This document shows positions 50,808 through 58,434 of a DNA stretch of 64,000 nucleotides, piece after piece (position 1 is the stretch's first letter; every line of letters begins with the position of its first letter). The stretch is from Candidatus Aalborgicola defluviihabitans. GTDB taxonomy: Bacteria; Pseudomonadota; Gammaproteobacteria; Burkholderiales; Burkholderiaceae_C. The notes beneath the pieces were generated by a model, which was not told the origin of the DNA, ran no database searches, and worked only from the letters and a program-made list of their open reading frames with translations. Made by a program: the position numbers and the translations under genes. Location of the stretch: positions 186,001-250,000 of the forward strand of contig JADIXX010000006.1 of NCBI GenBank assembly GCA_016705575.1. Reading direction: 5' to 3'.

Positions 50808-52206
50808 TTTGCCCATGACCCCATCCCGTTTCTTCCGGCTGGCAACCGTATCAGCTGCCGCTTCCCTGGCAGGGTGCAGTTTCATCCCGACGTACGAGCG
50901 CCCTACTGCACCCGTAGCGGATCACTACAGCACTTTGGCGGGAACAACTGCCGACAGCAGCGGCCGCATCGCGGCTGAGATTGCCTGGCAGGACTTCTTC
51001 CAGGATGCACGCCTCAAGCGCCTGATCGAGTTGTCACTGCAAAACAACCGCGATTTGCGCGTGGCGGTGCTTTCCATCGAACAAACGCGGGCCCAGTTGC
51101 GCCTGCGCCAGGCCGACCAGTTGCCTACCGTCAACGCCGGTATCACGGGTACTCGTGGACCCGTTGCCTCGGGCGCAATCACGTCGACCTATTCCGCCGG
51201 TCTGAGCGTTACATCCTACGAACTGGACTTTTTTGGTCGCGTGCGCGCCCTGAGTGAAGCTGCACAAGCCCAGTTACTTGGCACTGAAGAAGCCCGCAGA
51301 ACGGTGCAAATCAGCCTGATCGCTTCGGTTGCCAACACCTACTTGACCATGCTGGCCGATGACGAACTGCTGCGCGTGACCCGCGAGACAGTCACCACAC
51401 GCCAGGAGTCCCTGCGGCTGACGCAACTCAAGTTTGACAACGAAGTGGTCTCGCAACTGGACCTGAGCCTGGCCCAGTCCCTGCTCGAAGGCGCCAAGGC
51501 ATCGATGGCCCAGGCTCAGCGCCAGCGCGCCCAGGACGAGAATGCACTGGTACTGCTGGTGGGCCAGAGCCTGCCAGGCGATTTGCCAGCAGGCCTGCCT
51601 GTCACTGCCCAGGGTCTGGTGCCGGACCTGCCAGCCGGCGTACCGTCTGACTTGTTAACCCGCCGCCCCGATGTGCGCCAGGCGGAGCAGCAGTTGCTGG
51701 CCAACAATGCCAATATCGGTGCCGCCCGTGCCGCCTTCTTTCCACGCATCACGCTCACAGGCAGTGCTGGCGTTGTCAGCAGCGATCTGGACAAACTGTT
51801 CAGCGACGGCACGTCCGCCTGGACCTTCGCGCCACAACTGCTGCTACCCATATTCGATGCGGGGCGTAACCAGGCCAACCTGGAATCAGCCAAGGTCGCG
51901 CGCGACATCGCTGTGGCACAGTACGAGAAAGCTATTCAGACGGGTTTTCGCGAAGTTTCCGACGCCCTGGCCGGCCGCGCCACGCTGACCGAGCAGTTGC
52001 GTGCGCAAAACGCCCAGTTAGCCGCCGAGCAAACGCGTATGCGACTGACGGACCTGCGCTTCAAAAATGGCGCTGCCAGCGCCTTTGAGGTGCTGGACGC
52101 CCAGCGCAGCCTGTTTGGGGTGCAACAGGCTGCCGTGCAGGTGCAGGTGCAGCAGGTGCAAAACCTGGTAACGCTGTACAAGGTTCTGGGCGGTGGGTGG
52201 GATTAG
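50800..52206 (+). CDS. oprM: Outer-membrane efflux lipoprotein (OprM/NodT family)
   Basis: TolC-like trimeric outer-membrane channel of the pump, 468 aa. ATG 50800 overlaps the acrB stop by 8 bases (a second ATG at 50815 is possible). Lipobox LAGC gives a lipid anchor. Two outer-membrane-efflux repeats follow (AEIAWQDFFQDARLKRLIEL; VTSYELDFFGRVRALSEAA; VPSDLLTRRPDVRQAEQQLL). Last gene of the operon, ending at a small hairpin. Confidence 0.94.
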   Translation: MNNLPMTPSRFFRLATVSAAASLAGCSFIPTYERPTAPVADHYSTLAGTTADSSGRIAAEIAWQDFFQDARLKRLIELSLQNNRDLRVAVLSIEQTRAQLRLRQADQLPTVNAGITGTRGPVASGAITSTYSAGLSVTSYELDFFGRVRALSEAAQAQLLGTEEARRTVQISLIASVANTYLTMLADDELLRVTRETVTTRQESLRLTQLKFDNEVVSQLDLSLAQSLLEGAKASMAQAQRQRAQDENALVLLVGQSLPGDLPAGLPVTAQGLVPDLPAGVPSDLLTRRPDVRQAEQQLLANNANIGAARAAFFPRITLTGSAGVVSSDLDKLFSDGTSAWTFAPQLLLPIFDAGRNQANLESAKVARDIAVAQYEKAIQTGFREVSDALAGRATLTEQLRAQNAQLAAEQTRMRLTDLRFKNGAASAFEVLDAQRSLFGVQQAAVQVQVQQVQNLVTLYKVLGGGWD

Positions 52207-52213
52207 TCCGTTT

Positions 52214-52232
52214 ACCCTTAGATACAAAGGGT
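52214..52232. promoter_or_regulatory. Hairpin and weak promoter-like region before the borosin operon
   Basis: ACCCTT-AGATACA-AAGGGT forms a small hairpin just after the oprM stop, without a T tract. TTAGAT (52218-52223) and TATAGA (52242-52247), 18 bases apart, are a weak sigma-70 candidate for the 73-aa peptide gene. Confidence 0.3.
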
Positions 52233-52303
52233 TACATGCCCTATAGAATTGAAGCGAGATCATCGAGTCTCACCCTGCTAGCTTCCATTCAAGGCCACTG
52301 CAA

Positions 52304-52525
52304 ATGTCCAAATTACTCGACTACCTTAACCTTCTTGATAGTGACGCGACTGCACGCGAGGCACATCAGCAAGATCCACAGGCATCCATGACACAGTTTG
52401 GCTTGAACGCGGAAGAGCAGCAGACGCTCATGTCGGGCGACATCGCAGCCATAGCAGCCTTGGCAGGCGTTGACGCCAGTGATCTTCCAAAGGTCAACGT
52501 AACCAATACCGACTTGACCTATTAG
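52304..52525 (+). CDS. Putative split-borosin precursor peptide (borosin-binding domain plus core)
   Basis: A 73-aa peptide. Residues 1-58 resemble the helical borosin-binding domain that in OphMA is fused behind the methyltransferase and in SonA-type systems is a separate substrate: MSKLLDYLNLLDSDATAREA, then MTQFGLNAEEQQTLMSGD. The C-terminal tail from about residue 59 (SDLPKVNVTNTDLTY) is the likely core to be N-methylated; V64, V66 and T67 are plausible sites. There is no signal peptide and no glycine-glycine leader motif. AAGG precedes the ATG at a long spacing. Assignment rests on remembered similarity plus the methyltransferase two genes on. Confidence 0.8.
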   Translation: MSKLLDYLNLLDSDATAREAHQQDPQASMTQFGLNAEEQQTLMSGDIAAIAALAGVDASDLPKVNVTNTDLTY

Positions 52526-52555
52526 TCGTTGGACAGCGCACACATAGCGACGTTG

Positions 52556-54322
52556 ATGGTGCGCACCTACATCGTTCAATCGCTTGCAGTACTTGCGATT
52601 GGGTTTCTTTGTTCGTTTGCCACGATGGCTGCGGAACAGGACACGTTCGAAACCTTGTTTTCCGAGGCCCGGAATTCATTAGGTACGTCCCCAAAAAAAG
52701 CCGATGCGGCACTGGAAAAGCTCAAGGCATTGCAACCGACGTTCACCCCGGAGCAAAACGAAAAGTATCAGCTGTCTTATGCCCATTCCTTGGGAGATCG
52801 GGGGAGGAATGAGGAGCGTATTGCTCTGGTGAATTCGCTGATCGCTCAGGTAAAGACCCCAGGGCGACGCGCAAGTTACCTCTACGAGTTGATTGATGGA
52901 TACACAGCACTGGGCCGGTACGAAAAGGCGCTGCAAGCCATGAATGAATCCATTCTTTTGCTACCGGCCATTGAAAAACCTTCACAAAAGATTGTTGTTT
53001 TGCAGGGCGCACTTAACCTGTTGCGATCACTGCATGCCTATGACGAGACCATGGATCTTGCCGAGCGCATCTATGCCTTGCGTGGCGACATCGTCGGGTC
53101 TTACGCTGCCTGCGTGGGACTAGCCAACAAAGTCGAAATCAGTTTCGAGCGCGGAAAGGAGCCGCTGGCCGACTCATTGGTGCAGGATGCCGTTAAAGCC
53201 TGCGATGCAAACAAAAATCCGTTCTTTGCGCTGATCATCAAAAGCCTGGCCGCGATTTATTTGATTGACACTGGCAACTATGCAAGGGGTATCACCGCCA
53301 GTTTGCCACTCACACAAGAGTTCGTCGTGCTCAGTCCGGATTCAGACTACGCAGTGCAGCTCGACGAGGCCCTGGCCCGCGCCTACCTCAAGACCGGCAA
53401 CACACAACGCGCAGAGCACTTCGGCTTACGCGCGTATCAGAGGGCCCAATCCGGGCGTCTTCTGCTGCTGCACGAGAAGACCAGCGAGACCATGGCCGCC
53501 ATCAAGCACGCGCAGGGACAACTGGAAGCAGCCATCAGCTATTACGACACTAACCTAACACTTAAGAAAAAAGTGCTGGACGATCAGGTCATAAAGAGCC
53601 TGGCCTACCAGCGCGTCAAATTCGAAACGCAAGACAAGGCCAATCAACTGGCCCTGCTGGAACAGAAAAACCAGAACCTGCGCATGGAAAAAACCTTACA
53701 GGAACACCGGTACGAAAACCTGATCCTGCTAGTGACGCTGGGCCTGATCGTACTCACCAGCATGGGGGCTTGGCTGGTCAGAACGCTGAGAAGAATGGAC
53801 GCGTTTCGCCATTCAGCCCAGGTAGACGGACTCACACAGGTCAGCAACCGCGCCTATTTCACGGCCTGTGTGCAACAAGCTTTCAAAGATGAACGCCACA
53901 CCCAGAGTTTGGTGCTGCTTGATATGGATTTTTTCAAACATATCAATGACAGTTACGGCCACGCCACGGGGGACTGGGTGTTGAAAGCCATCTGTGAAGC
54001 AATCAAAACCCATTTGCGCAAGACCGATCTGTTTGGACGCCTCGGCGGTGAGGAGTTCGCCCTGTGCCTGACCGACCTCACTCCCGAGGAAGTATTGACT
54101 TTGGCAGAGCGTTGCCGGGTAGCTGTTTTGTCGATTGACACCCGACCCAGCGGCTTTGAATTCACCATCGCTGCAAGTTTTGGTATTGCCACACGTGCTG
54201 TTGGCGAGTCCTCGCGCTATGAAGACCTGCTGGCGGCCGCAGACAAGGCGTTGTACGTTTCCAAAAACACTGGGCGCAACCGCGTCTCGGTGTACCAACC
54301 CTCGAATGCAGGCGAGACATGA
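52556..54322 (+). CDS. Membrane diguanylate cyclase with TPR-type sensor, inside the borosin operon
   Basis: A 588-aa protein: signal peptide (SLAVLAIGFLCSFATMAAEQ), a periplasmic helical region with TPR-like repeats (~25-360), one TM helix (ILLVTLGLIVLTSMGAWLV), and a GGDEF domain with LLDMDFFKHINDSYGH, active site LGGEEF and inhibitory site RKTD five residues before it. It should make cyclic di-GMP and be feedback-inhibited. Start uncertain: ATG 52556 is used, TTG 52529 is possible. It begins right after the precursor gene and its stop overlaps the methyltransferase ATG (ATGA). Confidence 0.88.
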   Translation: MVRTYIVQSLAVLAIGFLCSFATMAAEQDTFETLFSEARNSLGTSPKKADAALEKLKALQPTFTPEQNEKYQLSYAHSLGDRGRNEERIALVNSLIAQVKTPGRRASYLYELIDGYTALGRYEKALQAMNESILLLPAIEKPSQKIVVLQGALNLLRSLHAYDETMDLAERIYALRGDIVGSYAACVGLANKVEISFERGKEPLADSLVQDAVKACDANKNPFFALIIKSLAAIYLIDTGNYARGITASLPLTQEFVVLSPDSDYAVQLDEALARAYLKTGNTQRAEHFGLRAYQRAQSGRLLLLHEKTSETMAAIKHAQGQLEAAISYYDTNLTLKKKVLDDQVIKSLAYQRVKFETQDKANQLALLEQKNQNLRMEKTLQEHRYENLILLVTLGLIVLTSMGAWLVRTLRRMDAFRHSAQVDGLTQVSNRAYFTACVQQAFKDERHTQSLVLLDMDFFKHINDSYGHATGDWVLKAICEAIKTHLRKTDLFGRLGGEEFALCLTDLTPEEVLTLAERCRVAVLSIDTRPSGFEFTIAASFGIATRAVGESSRYEDLLAAADKALYVSKNTGRNRVSVYQPSNAGET

Positions 54323-55149
54323 ACGCGATAAAAAAAGGCAAACTCATTTGTGTTGGCACCGGCATGCGCATGGCGGGGCAAGTCACGCCACTGGCGCTGA
54401 GCTACATCGAAACTGCCGATGTGGTGGTTTCAGCCGTTCCCAACATCTTCACGCGCGACTGGATCAAAGGCATTGCAAAAGACTTCATCTGCGTGTTGGA
54501 CCATTACGACGACTGCAACATGGACGGGAAAAACCGAGGTGATACCTACCGCCGTATGGCGGACACCATTTTGGAGCAGGTGCGCGCGGGCAAGACGGTG
54601 TGCGCGGCGTTCTACGGCCACCCTGGTATTTTTGCCTGCATCGCGCACATCGCCATCAAGGACGCGCGGTCCGAAGGGTACGGCGCCGAGATGTTGCCCG
54701 GCATCTCCGCCGAGGACTGCCTTGTGGCCGATCTGGGCATTGACCCTGGTCGCACAGGCATGCAATCCATGGAAGCCACGCAGTTCATGATCTATGAACG
54801 CCGCATTGACCCCAGCGCGCTGCTGATCCTGTGGCAACCGTTCCTGGCCGGTGAACTCAGCCTGAAACGCTTCGAGACTACGCAGGCCCGCGTGCAAGTA
54901 CTGGTAGACAAACTTGCCCGGGACTACCCGTTGGACCACGAAGTGATCCTGTATGAAGCGGCCACCCATCCGCTGGAAAGAACCCGAATAGACCGCCTGC
55001 CACTGCGCGAGCTTCCCACCGCCACCATGGTGGGCGCTACCACGCTGGTCATTCCCGCAGCGCAGGCGCTCAAGCGTGACCAGGCCATCGTGGACCTGTT
55101 GAACGCACTGCCGGAGGCACCCCTGATGCCACTGGCGCAGGCTGCTTGA
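54319..55149 (+). CDS. Borosin-type peptide backbone alpha-N-methyltransferase
   Basis: A 276-aa SAM methyltransferase of the tetrapyrrole-methylase fold, with the borosin subfamily pattern: LICVGTGMRMAGQVTPLALS at the start, VPNIFTRDWIKG, GDTYRRMADTILEQVRAGK, FYGHPGIF, LPGISAEDCLVADLGIDPGR, MEATQFMIYERRIDPSALLI. Aligned by eye to OphMA, catalytic-type residues are kept as R73, Y77 and Y99, with Y63 likely matching the first tyrosine across a ~4-residue insertion. It ends after the methylase fold with no fused clasp or core, the hallmark of a split system. Alternative: a generic tetrapyrrole methylase, unlikely given these motifs. Confidence 0.88.
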   Translation: MNAIKKGKLICVGTGMRMAGQVTPLALSYIETADVVVSAVPNIFTRDWIKGIAKDFICVLDHYDDCNMDGKNRGDTYRRMADTILEQVRAGKTVCAAFYGHPGIFACIAHIAIKDARSEGYGAEMLPGISAEDCLVADLGIDPGRTGMQSMEATQFMIYERRIDPSALLILWQPFLAGELSLKRFETTQARVQVLVDKLARDYPLDHEVILYEAATHPLERTRIDRLPLRELPTATMVGATTLVIPAAQALKRDQAIVDLLNALPEAPLMPLAQAA

Positions 55150-55170
55150 TCGCGTTGATCATCCGTAGAT

Positions 55171-55220
55171 TGCTATTTAAACAATAGCCTGTTACGTATA
55201 TTTCACGAGGGCTAGAGGCC
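55171..55220 (+). repeat. Dispersed palindromic repeat between the borosin methyltransferase and parC
   Basis: GCTATTTAAACAATAGC hairpin, then GTTACGTATATTTCACG and AGGGCTAGAGGCC. One of the best-conserved copies, in a convergent gap, so it could serve as a transcription barrier. Confidence 0.8.
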
Positions 55221-55242
55221 TAATTGATTCATAACCATTTTG

Positions 55243-57630
55243 CTACTCGACACGGGTCACAGCATTTGGTTTGAAGCCCAAGTCCGCTGCCTTGCCCTTG
55301 CGGGCACGGGCTGAACGGGCGTTGTTGAGGCTGCGAATTTCCAGCGTTTCATCGCGCGCCTTGCCACCCCGGCCAATGCCGTCAATGCGTATGGAGCGGG
55401 TGTAGGCCGCCGCGCCGGCCAGGGTGTCTTTAGCTTCCAGGTCGATCAGCATCAGCCCTCGCCCGCCCTTGGCCATGGCTTTGAGTTCGGTCAGCTCGAA
55501 GGTCAAAATACGCCCACCGGCAGAGGCGCAGGCCACATGCGTGGCCGGCGCCACTAACACAGCAGGGGTGCCTAGGGATACGACCTTGCCCTGCGCCCCC
55601 GCCACCAACGAGGGGCAGCACAAGGTCTCGCCAGGGTTCACCGTAACGAATGCCTTGCCTGCCTTCTGGCGTGAGACCATGTTCTCCACCGTGGCCATAA
55701 AACCGTAACCCGCACTGCTGCTCAGCAACAGCGTGGCGTTGGCCGGCCCGGCAAAGTAATACAGCAACTGGGTACCGGCTTCTAGCTCCAGCAAAGTAGT
55801 GACCGGCTGGCCATCGCCGCGGCCACCGGGCAACAGGGACACATCAATGGAGTAGACCCGTCCATTGGAGCCAAACACCAGCAAGGTATCGACGCTGCGG
55901 CATTCAAAGGTTCCGTAAAGTGCATCCCCTGCTTTGAAGGCAAAAGTAGATGCCTCATGACCATGGCCGGTGCGGACACGCACCCAACCCTTGTTGCTCA
56001 CCACCACGGTGACGGGTTCATCCACGACTTTGACCTCAGCCACGGCCTTCTTTTCGGTCTGAATCAGGGTACGGCGCGCATCGGCAAAGGTTTTGGCGTC
56101 AGCCTCGATTTCTTTAATCATCAAGCGGCGCAGCGCGGCGGGACTGCCGAGAATTTCTTCCAGCTTACTTTGCTCCGTGCGCAATTCAGACAGCTCTTGC
56201 TCAATCTTGATGGCTTCCAGCCGGGCCAGTTGGCGCAGGCGGATTTCCAGAATGTCTTCTGCCTGTCGGTCCGACAGGTTGAATCGTGCAATCAGCGCAG
56301 CCTTGGGCTCGTCCGCCTGGCGGATGATGGCAATCACCTCGTCGATGTTCAGCAACACCGTCTGGCGGCCTTCCAGAATATGGATGCGGTCCAGCACCTT
56401 GGACAGGCGGTGCTGCGAACGCCGCTCTATGGTGGTCTGGCGAAACGCAATCCACTCGATCAGCATCTGGCGGAATGACTTTTGCGTAGGCCTGCCATCC
56501 AGCCCAATCATCGTCAGGTTGATAGGCGAAGAGGTTTCCAGGCTGGTGTGGGCCAACAACGCGGTGATCAGCTCCTGGTGTTCAATGCGGCTGGTTTTGG
56601 GCTCAAACACCAAACGCACCGCAGCGTCCTTGTTGGACTCATCGCGCACTACATCCAACACACTGAGGATACTGGCCTTGAGCTGGGTCTGGTCTTGGCT
56701 TAGCGCCTTCTTGCCAGCCTTGACTTTCGGGTTGGTCAGTTCTTCAATTTCTTCCAACACACGCTGGCTGCTCACGCCGGGTGGCAGCTCGGTCACCACC
56801 AGTTGCCACTGGCCACGGGCCAGGTCTTCAATCTTCCAGCGGGCGCGCACTTTGAGCGAGCCACGACCAGTGCGATAGGCATCTGCAATATCGGTGGCGC
56901 TGCTGATGATCTGCCCACCACCGGGATAGTCGGGGCCGGGCACCATGACAAACAACTCAGCGTCGGGCAAGGACGGGGTTTTGATCAGCGCCACGCAGGC
57001 GTCGGCAATTTCGCGCAGGTTGTGGCTGGGGATCTCTGTGGCCAGACCCACTGCGATGCCGCTGGCACCATTGAGCAGGTTAAACGGCAGGCGGGCCGGC
57101 AACTGGCAGGGCTCTTCGGTGGAGCCATCGTAGTTGGGCCGAAAGTCCACCGTGCCCATGTCGATTTCGTCCAGCAGCAGGCTTGTGATCTTGGACAGGC
57201 GTGCTTCGGTGTAGCGCATGGCGGCGGCGCCGTCACCATCTCGGCTGCCGAAGTTTCCCTGGCCGTCGATCAGCGGGTAGCGTTGCGAAAAGTCCTGCGC
57301 CATGCGCACCAGCGCGTCGTACGCAGCCTGGTCGCCGTGGGGGTGAAAGCGGCCCAGCACATCGCCCACCACGCGCGCGCTCTTGACCGGACGCGCACCG
57401 GTGTTGCCGTTGGGTCCGCCAAAGCCCAGGCCCATGCGCGACATGCTGTACAGAATGCGCCGCTGCACCGGTTTTTGGCCGTCGCACACATCGGGCAGCG
57501 CACGGCCTTTGACCACACTGAGGGCGTATTCCAGGTAGGCGCGCTGTGCATAGGTGGCCAGGTTCAGTTCATCGTCTCCGCCATCGCGGGGCGGTTCGGG
57601 GGCCAAGTCAAGAATGGGTTGGTCGGTCAT
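55243..57630 (-). CDS. parC: DNA topoisomerase IV subunit A
   Basis: DNA-cleaving subunit of topoisomerase IV, which unlinks daughter chromosomes. 795 aa. The catalytic tyrosine is in AAAMRYTEARLSKI; the quinolone-resistance-type region reads RVVGDVLGRFHPHGDQAAYD (ParC, not GyrA: the C-terminal domain lacks the full GyrA box QRRGGKG). It lies downstream of parE and the transglycosylase gene on the same strand. Confidence 0.95.
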   Translation of the reverse strand: MTDQPILDLAPEPPRDGGDDELNLATYAQRAYLEYALSVVKGRALPDVCDGQKPVQRRILYSMSRMGLGFGGPNGNTGARPVKSARVVGDVLGRFHPHGDQAAYDALVRMAQDFSQRYPLIDGQGNFGSRDGDGAAAMRYTEARLSKITSLLLDEIDMGTVDFRPNYDGSTEEPCQLPARLPFNLLNGASGIAVGLATEIPSHNLREIADACVALIKTPSLPDAELFVMVPGPDYPGGGQIISSATDIADAYRTGRGSLKVRARWKIEDLARGQWQLVVTELPPGVSSQRVLEEIEELTNPKVKAGKKALSQDQTQLKASILSVLDVVRDESNKDAAVRLVFEPKTSRIEHQELITALLAHTSLETSSPINLTMIGLDGRPTQKSFRQMLIEWIAFRQTTIERRSQHRLSKVLDRIHILEGRQTVLLNIDEVIAIIRQADEPKAALIARFNLSDRQAEDILEIRLRQLARLEAIKIEQELSELRTEQSKLEEILGSPAALRRLMIKEIEADAKTFADARRTLIQTEKKAVAEVKVVDEPVTVVVSNKGWVRVRTGHGHEASTFAFKAGDALYGTFECRSVDTLLVFGSNGRVYSIDVSLLPGGRGDGQPVTTLLELEAGTQLLYYFAGPANATLLLSSSAGYGFMATVENMVSRQKAGKAFVTVNPGETLCCPSLVAGAQGKVVSLGTPAVLVAPATHVACASAGGRILTFELTELKAMAKGGRGLMLIDLEAKDTLAGAAAYTRSIRIDGIGRGGKARDETLEIRSLNNARSARARKGKAADLGFKPNAVTRVE

Positions 57631-57642
57631 GGGATCGGGAGC

Positions 57643-58434
57643 TTATTCAGTAGAGGCCGTGGGCACGTCGGCGGCGGGAATGGTTACGCCGTGAAACTCG
57701 CCGCGCACACGCGCGGACTCGGCGGCTACCACCTTGGTGGTCTGGTACGGGGTGGAAGCGCTAAGGCGACTGTATAGCTGCATGACTGAACGCACGTAAT
57801 TCTGCGTTTCTTTGTAATTGGGAATGCGGTTGCCCGCCTTTTGTACCGCACCTTCCCCCGCGTTGTAGGCAGCCACAGCCAGCTCCAGTTGACCGGGGAA
57901 TAGGTTGATGAGGTCACGCAGGTAGCGGGCGCCCGTGTGGATGTTTGTTTTGGGGTCGGTCAGCTTGGCAGCCACGGTACCGCTGTGGTCACTGGTCAGC
58001 CCATAGCGTTGGCCAGTAGCGGGCATGACCTGCATGAGACCTACCGCACCCTTGGGCGACACGGCCGTGGCATTAAAACCGGATTCAGTGGCGATCACCG
58101 CTTGCAGCAGCGCCATGTCGAGCTGGTTGACGTCCGCCGCTGCGCGTACATGGGGTTTGACGGCCAGAAAGCCCGGCGATAGTTCCAGGCGACTGATGGA
58201 TTTGGCCGGCAAAGTGGCGCTTACCAGCCGCGACACGCCAGGAATGGCGCCGCCGGCGCTGGCTGCGTCGGGGGCTGGCATGCCATGGAACATGAGCTTG
58301 TAATGACTGTCCAGCTGGCTCGAGGCAAAGTGCTTGACCCCTCGCGCATCCACATAGGTCCACATATCGGCTTGCGCCACCTGCGTGACGCAGGCCAGCA
58401 GTCCGAACAAAAACAAAGAGCCTAGTCGGAACAT
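57643..58434 (-). CDS. Lytic transglycosylase (SLT domain) with DUF4124 N-terminus
   Basis: A 263-aa exported peptidoglycan lyase. Signal peptide (LFLFGLLACVTQVAQADMWT), a DUF4124-like region (YVDARGVKHFASSQ, ~25-50), then a Slt70/goose-lysozyme-type domain with catalytic Glu in AVIATESGFNATAVSPKGAV, GLMQVMPATGQRYG and AVAAYNAGEGAVQKAG. Its ATG overlaps the parE stop (TGATG) and parC follows in 12 bases, so it is sandwiched in the topoisomerase IV operon. Confidence 0.93.
   Translation of the reverse strand: MFRLGSLFLFGLLACVTQVAQADMWTYVDARGVKHFASSQLDSHYKLMFHGMPAPDAASAGGAIPGVSRLVSATLPAKSISRLELSPGFLAVKPHVRAAADVNQLDMALLQAVIATESGFNATAVSPKGAVGLMQVMPATGQRYGLTSDHSGTVAAKLTDPKTNIHTGARYLRDLINLFPGQLELAVAAYNAGEGAVQKAGNRIPNYKETQNYVRSVMQLYSRLSASTPYQTTKVVAAESARVRGEFHGVTIPAADVPTASTE

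Noticed and set aside
54319..55149. Cobalamin/sirohaem tetrapyrrole methylase (CobA/CysG or RsmI type)
   Set aside because: The fold is shared, but the FYGHPG, SAEDCLVADLGIDPG and YRRM-type segments and the partner peptide fit borosin methyltransferases better; no tetrapyrrole genes are nearby.
56803..57777. 324-codon plus-strand frame opposite parC
   Set aside because: Antisense to the conserved breakage-reunion domain of ParC.
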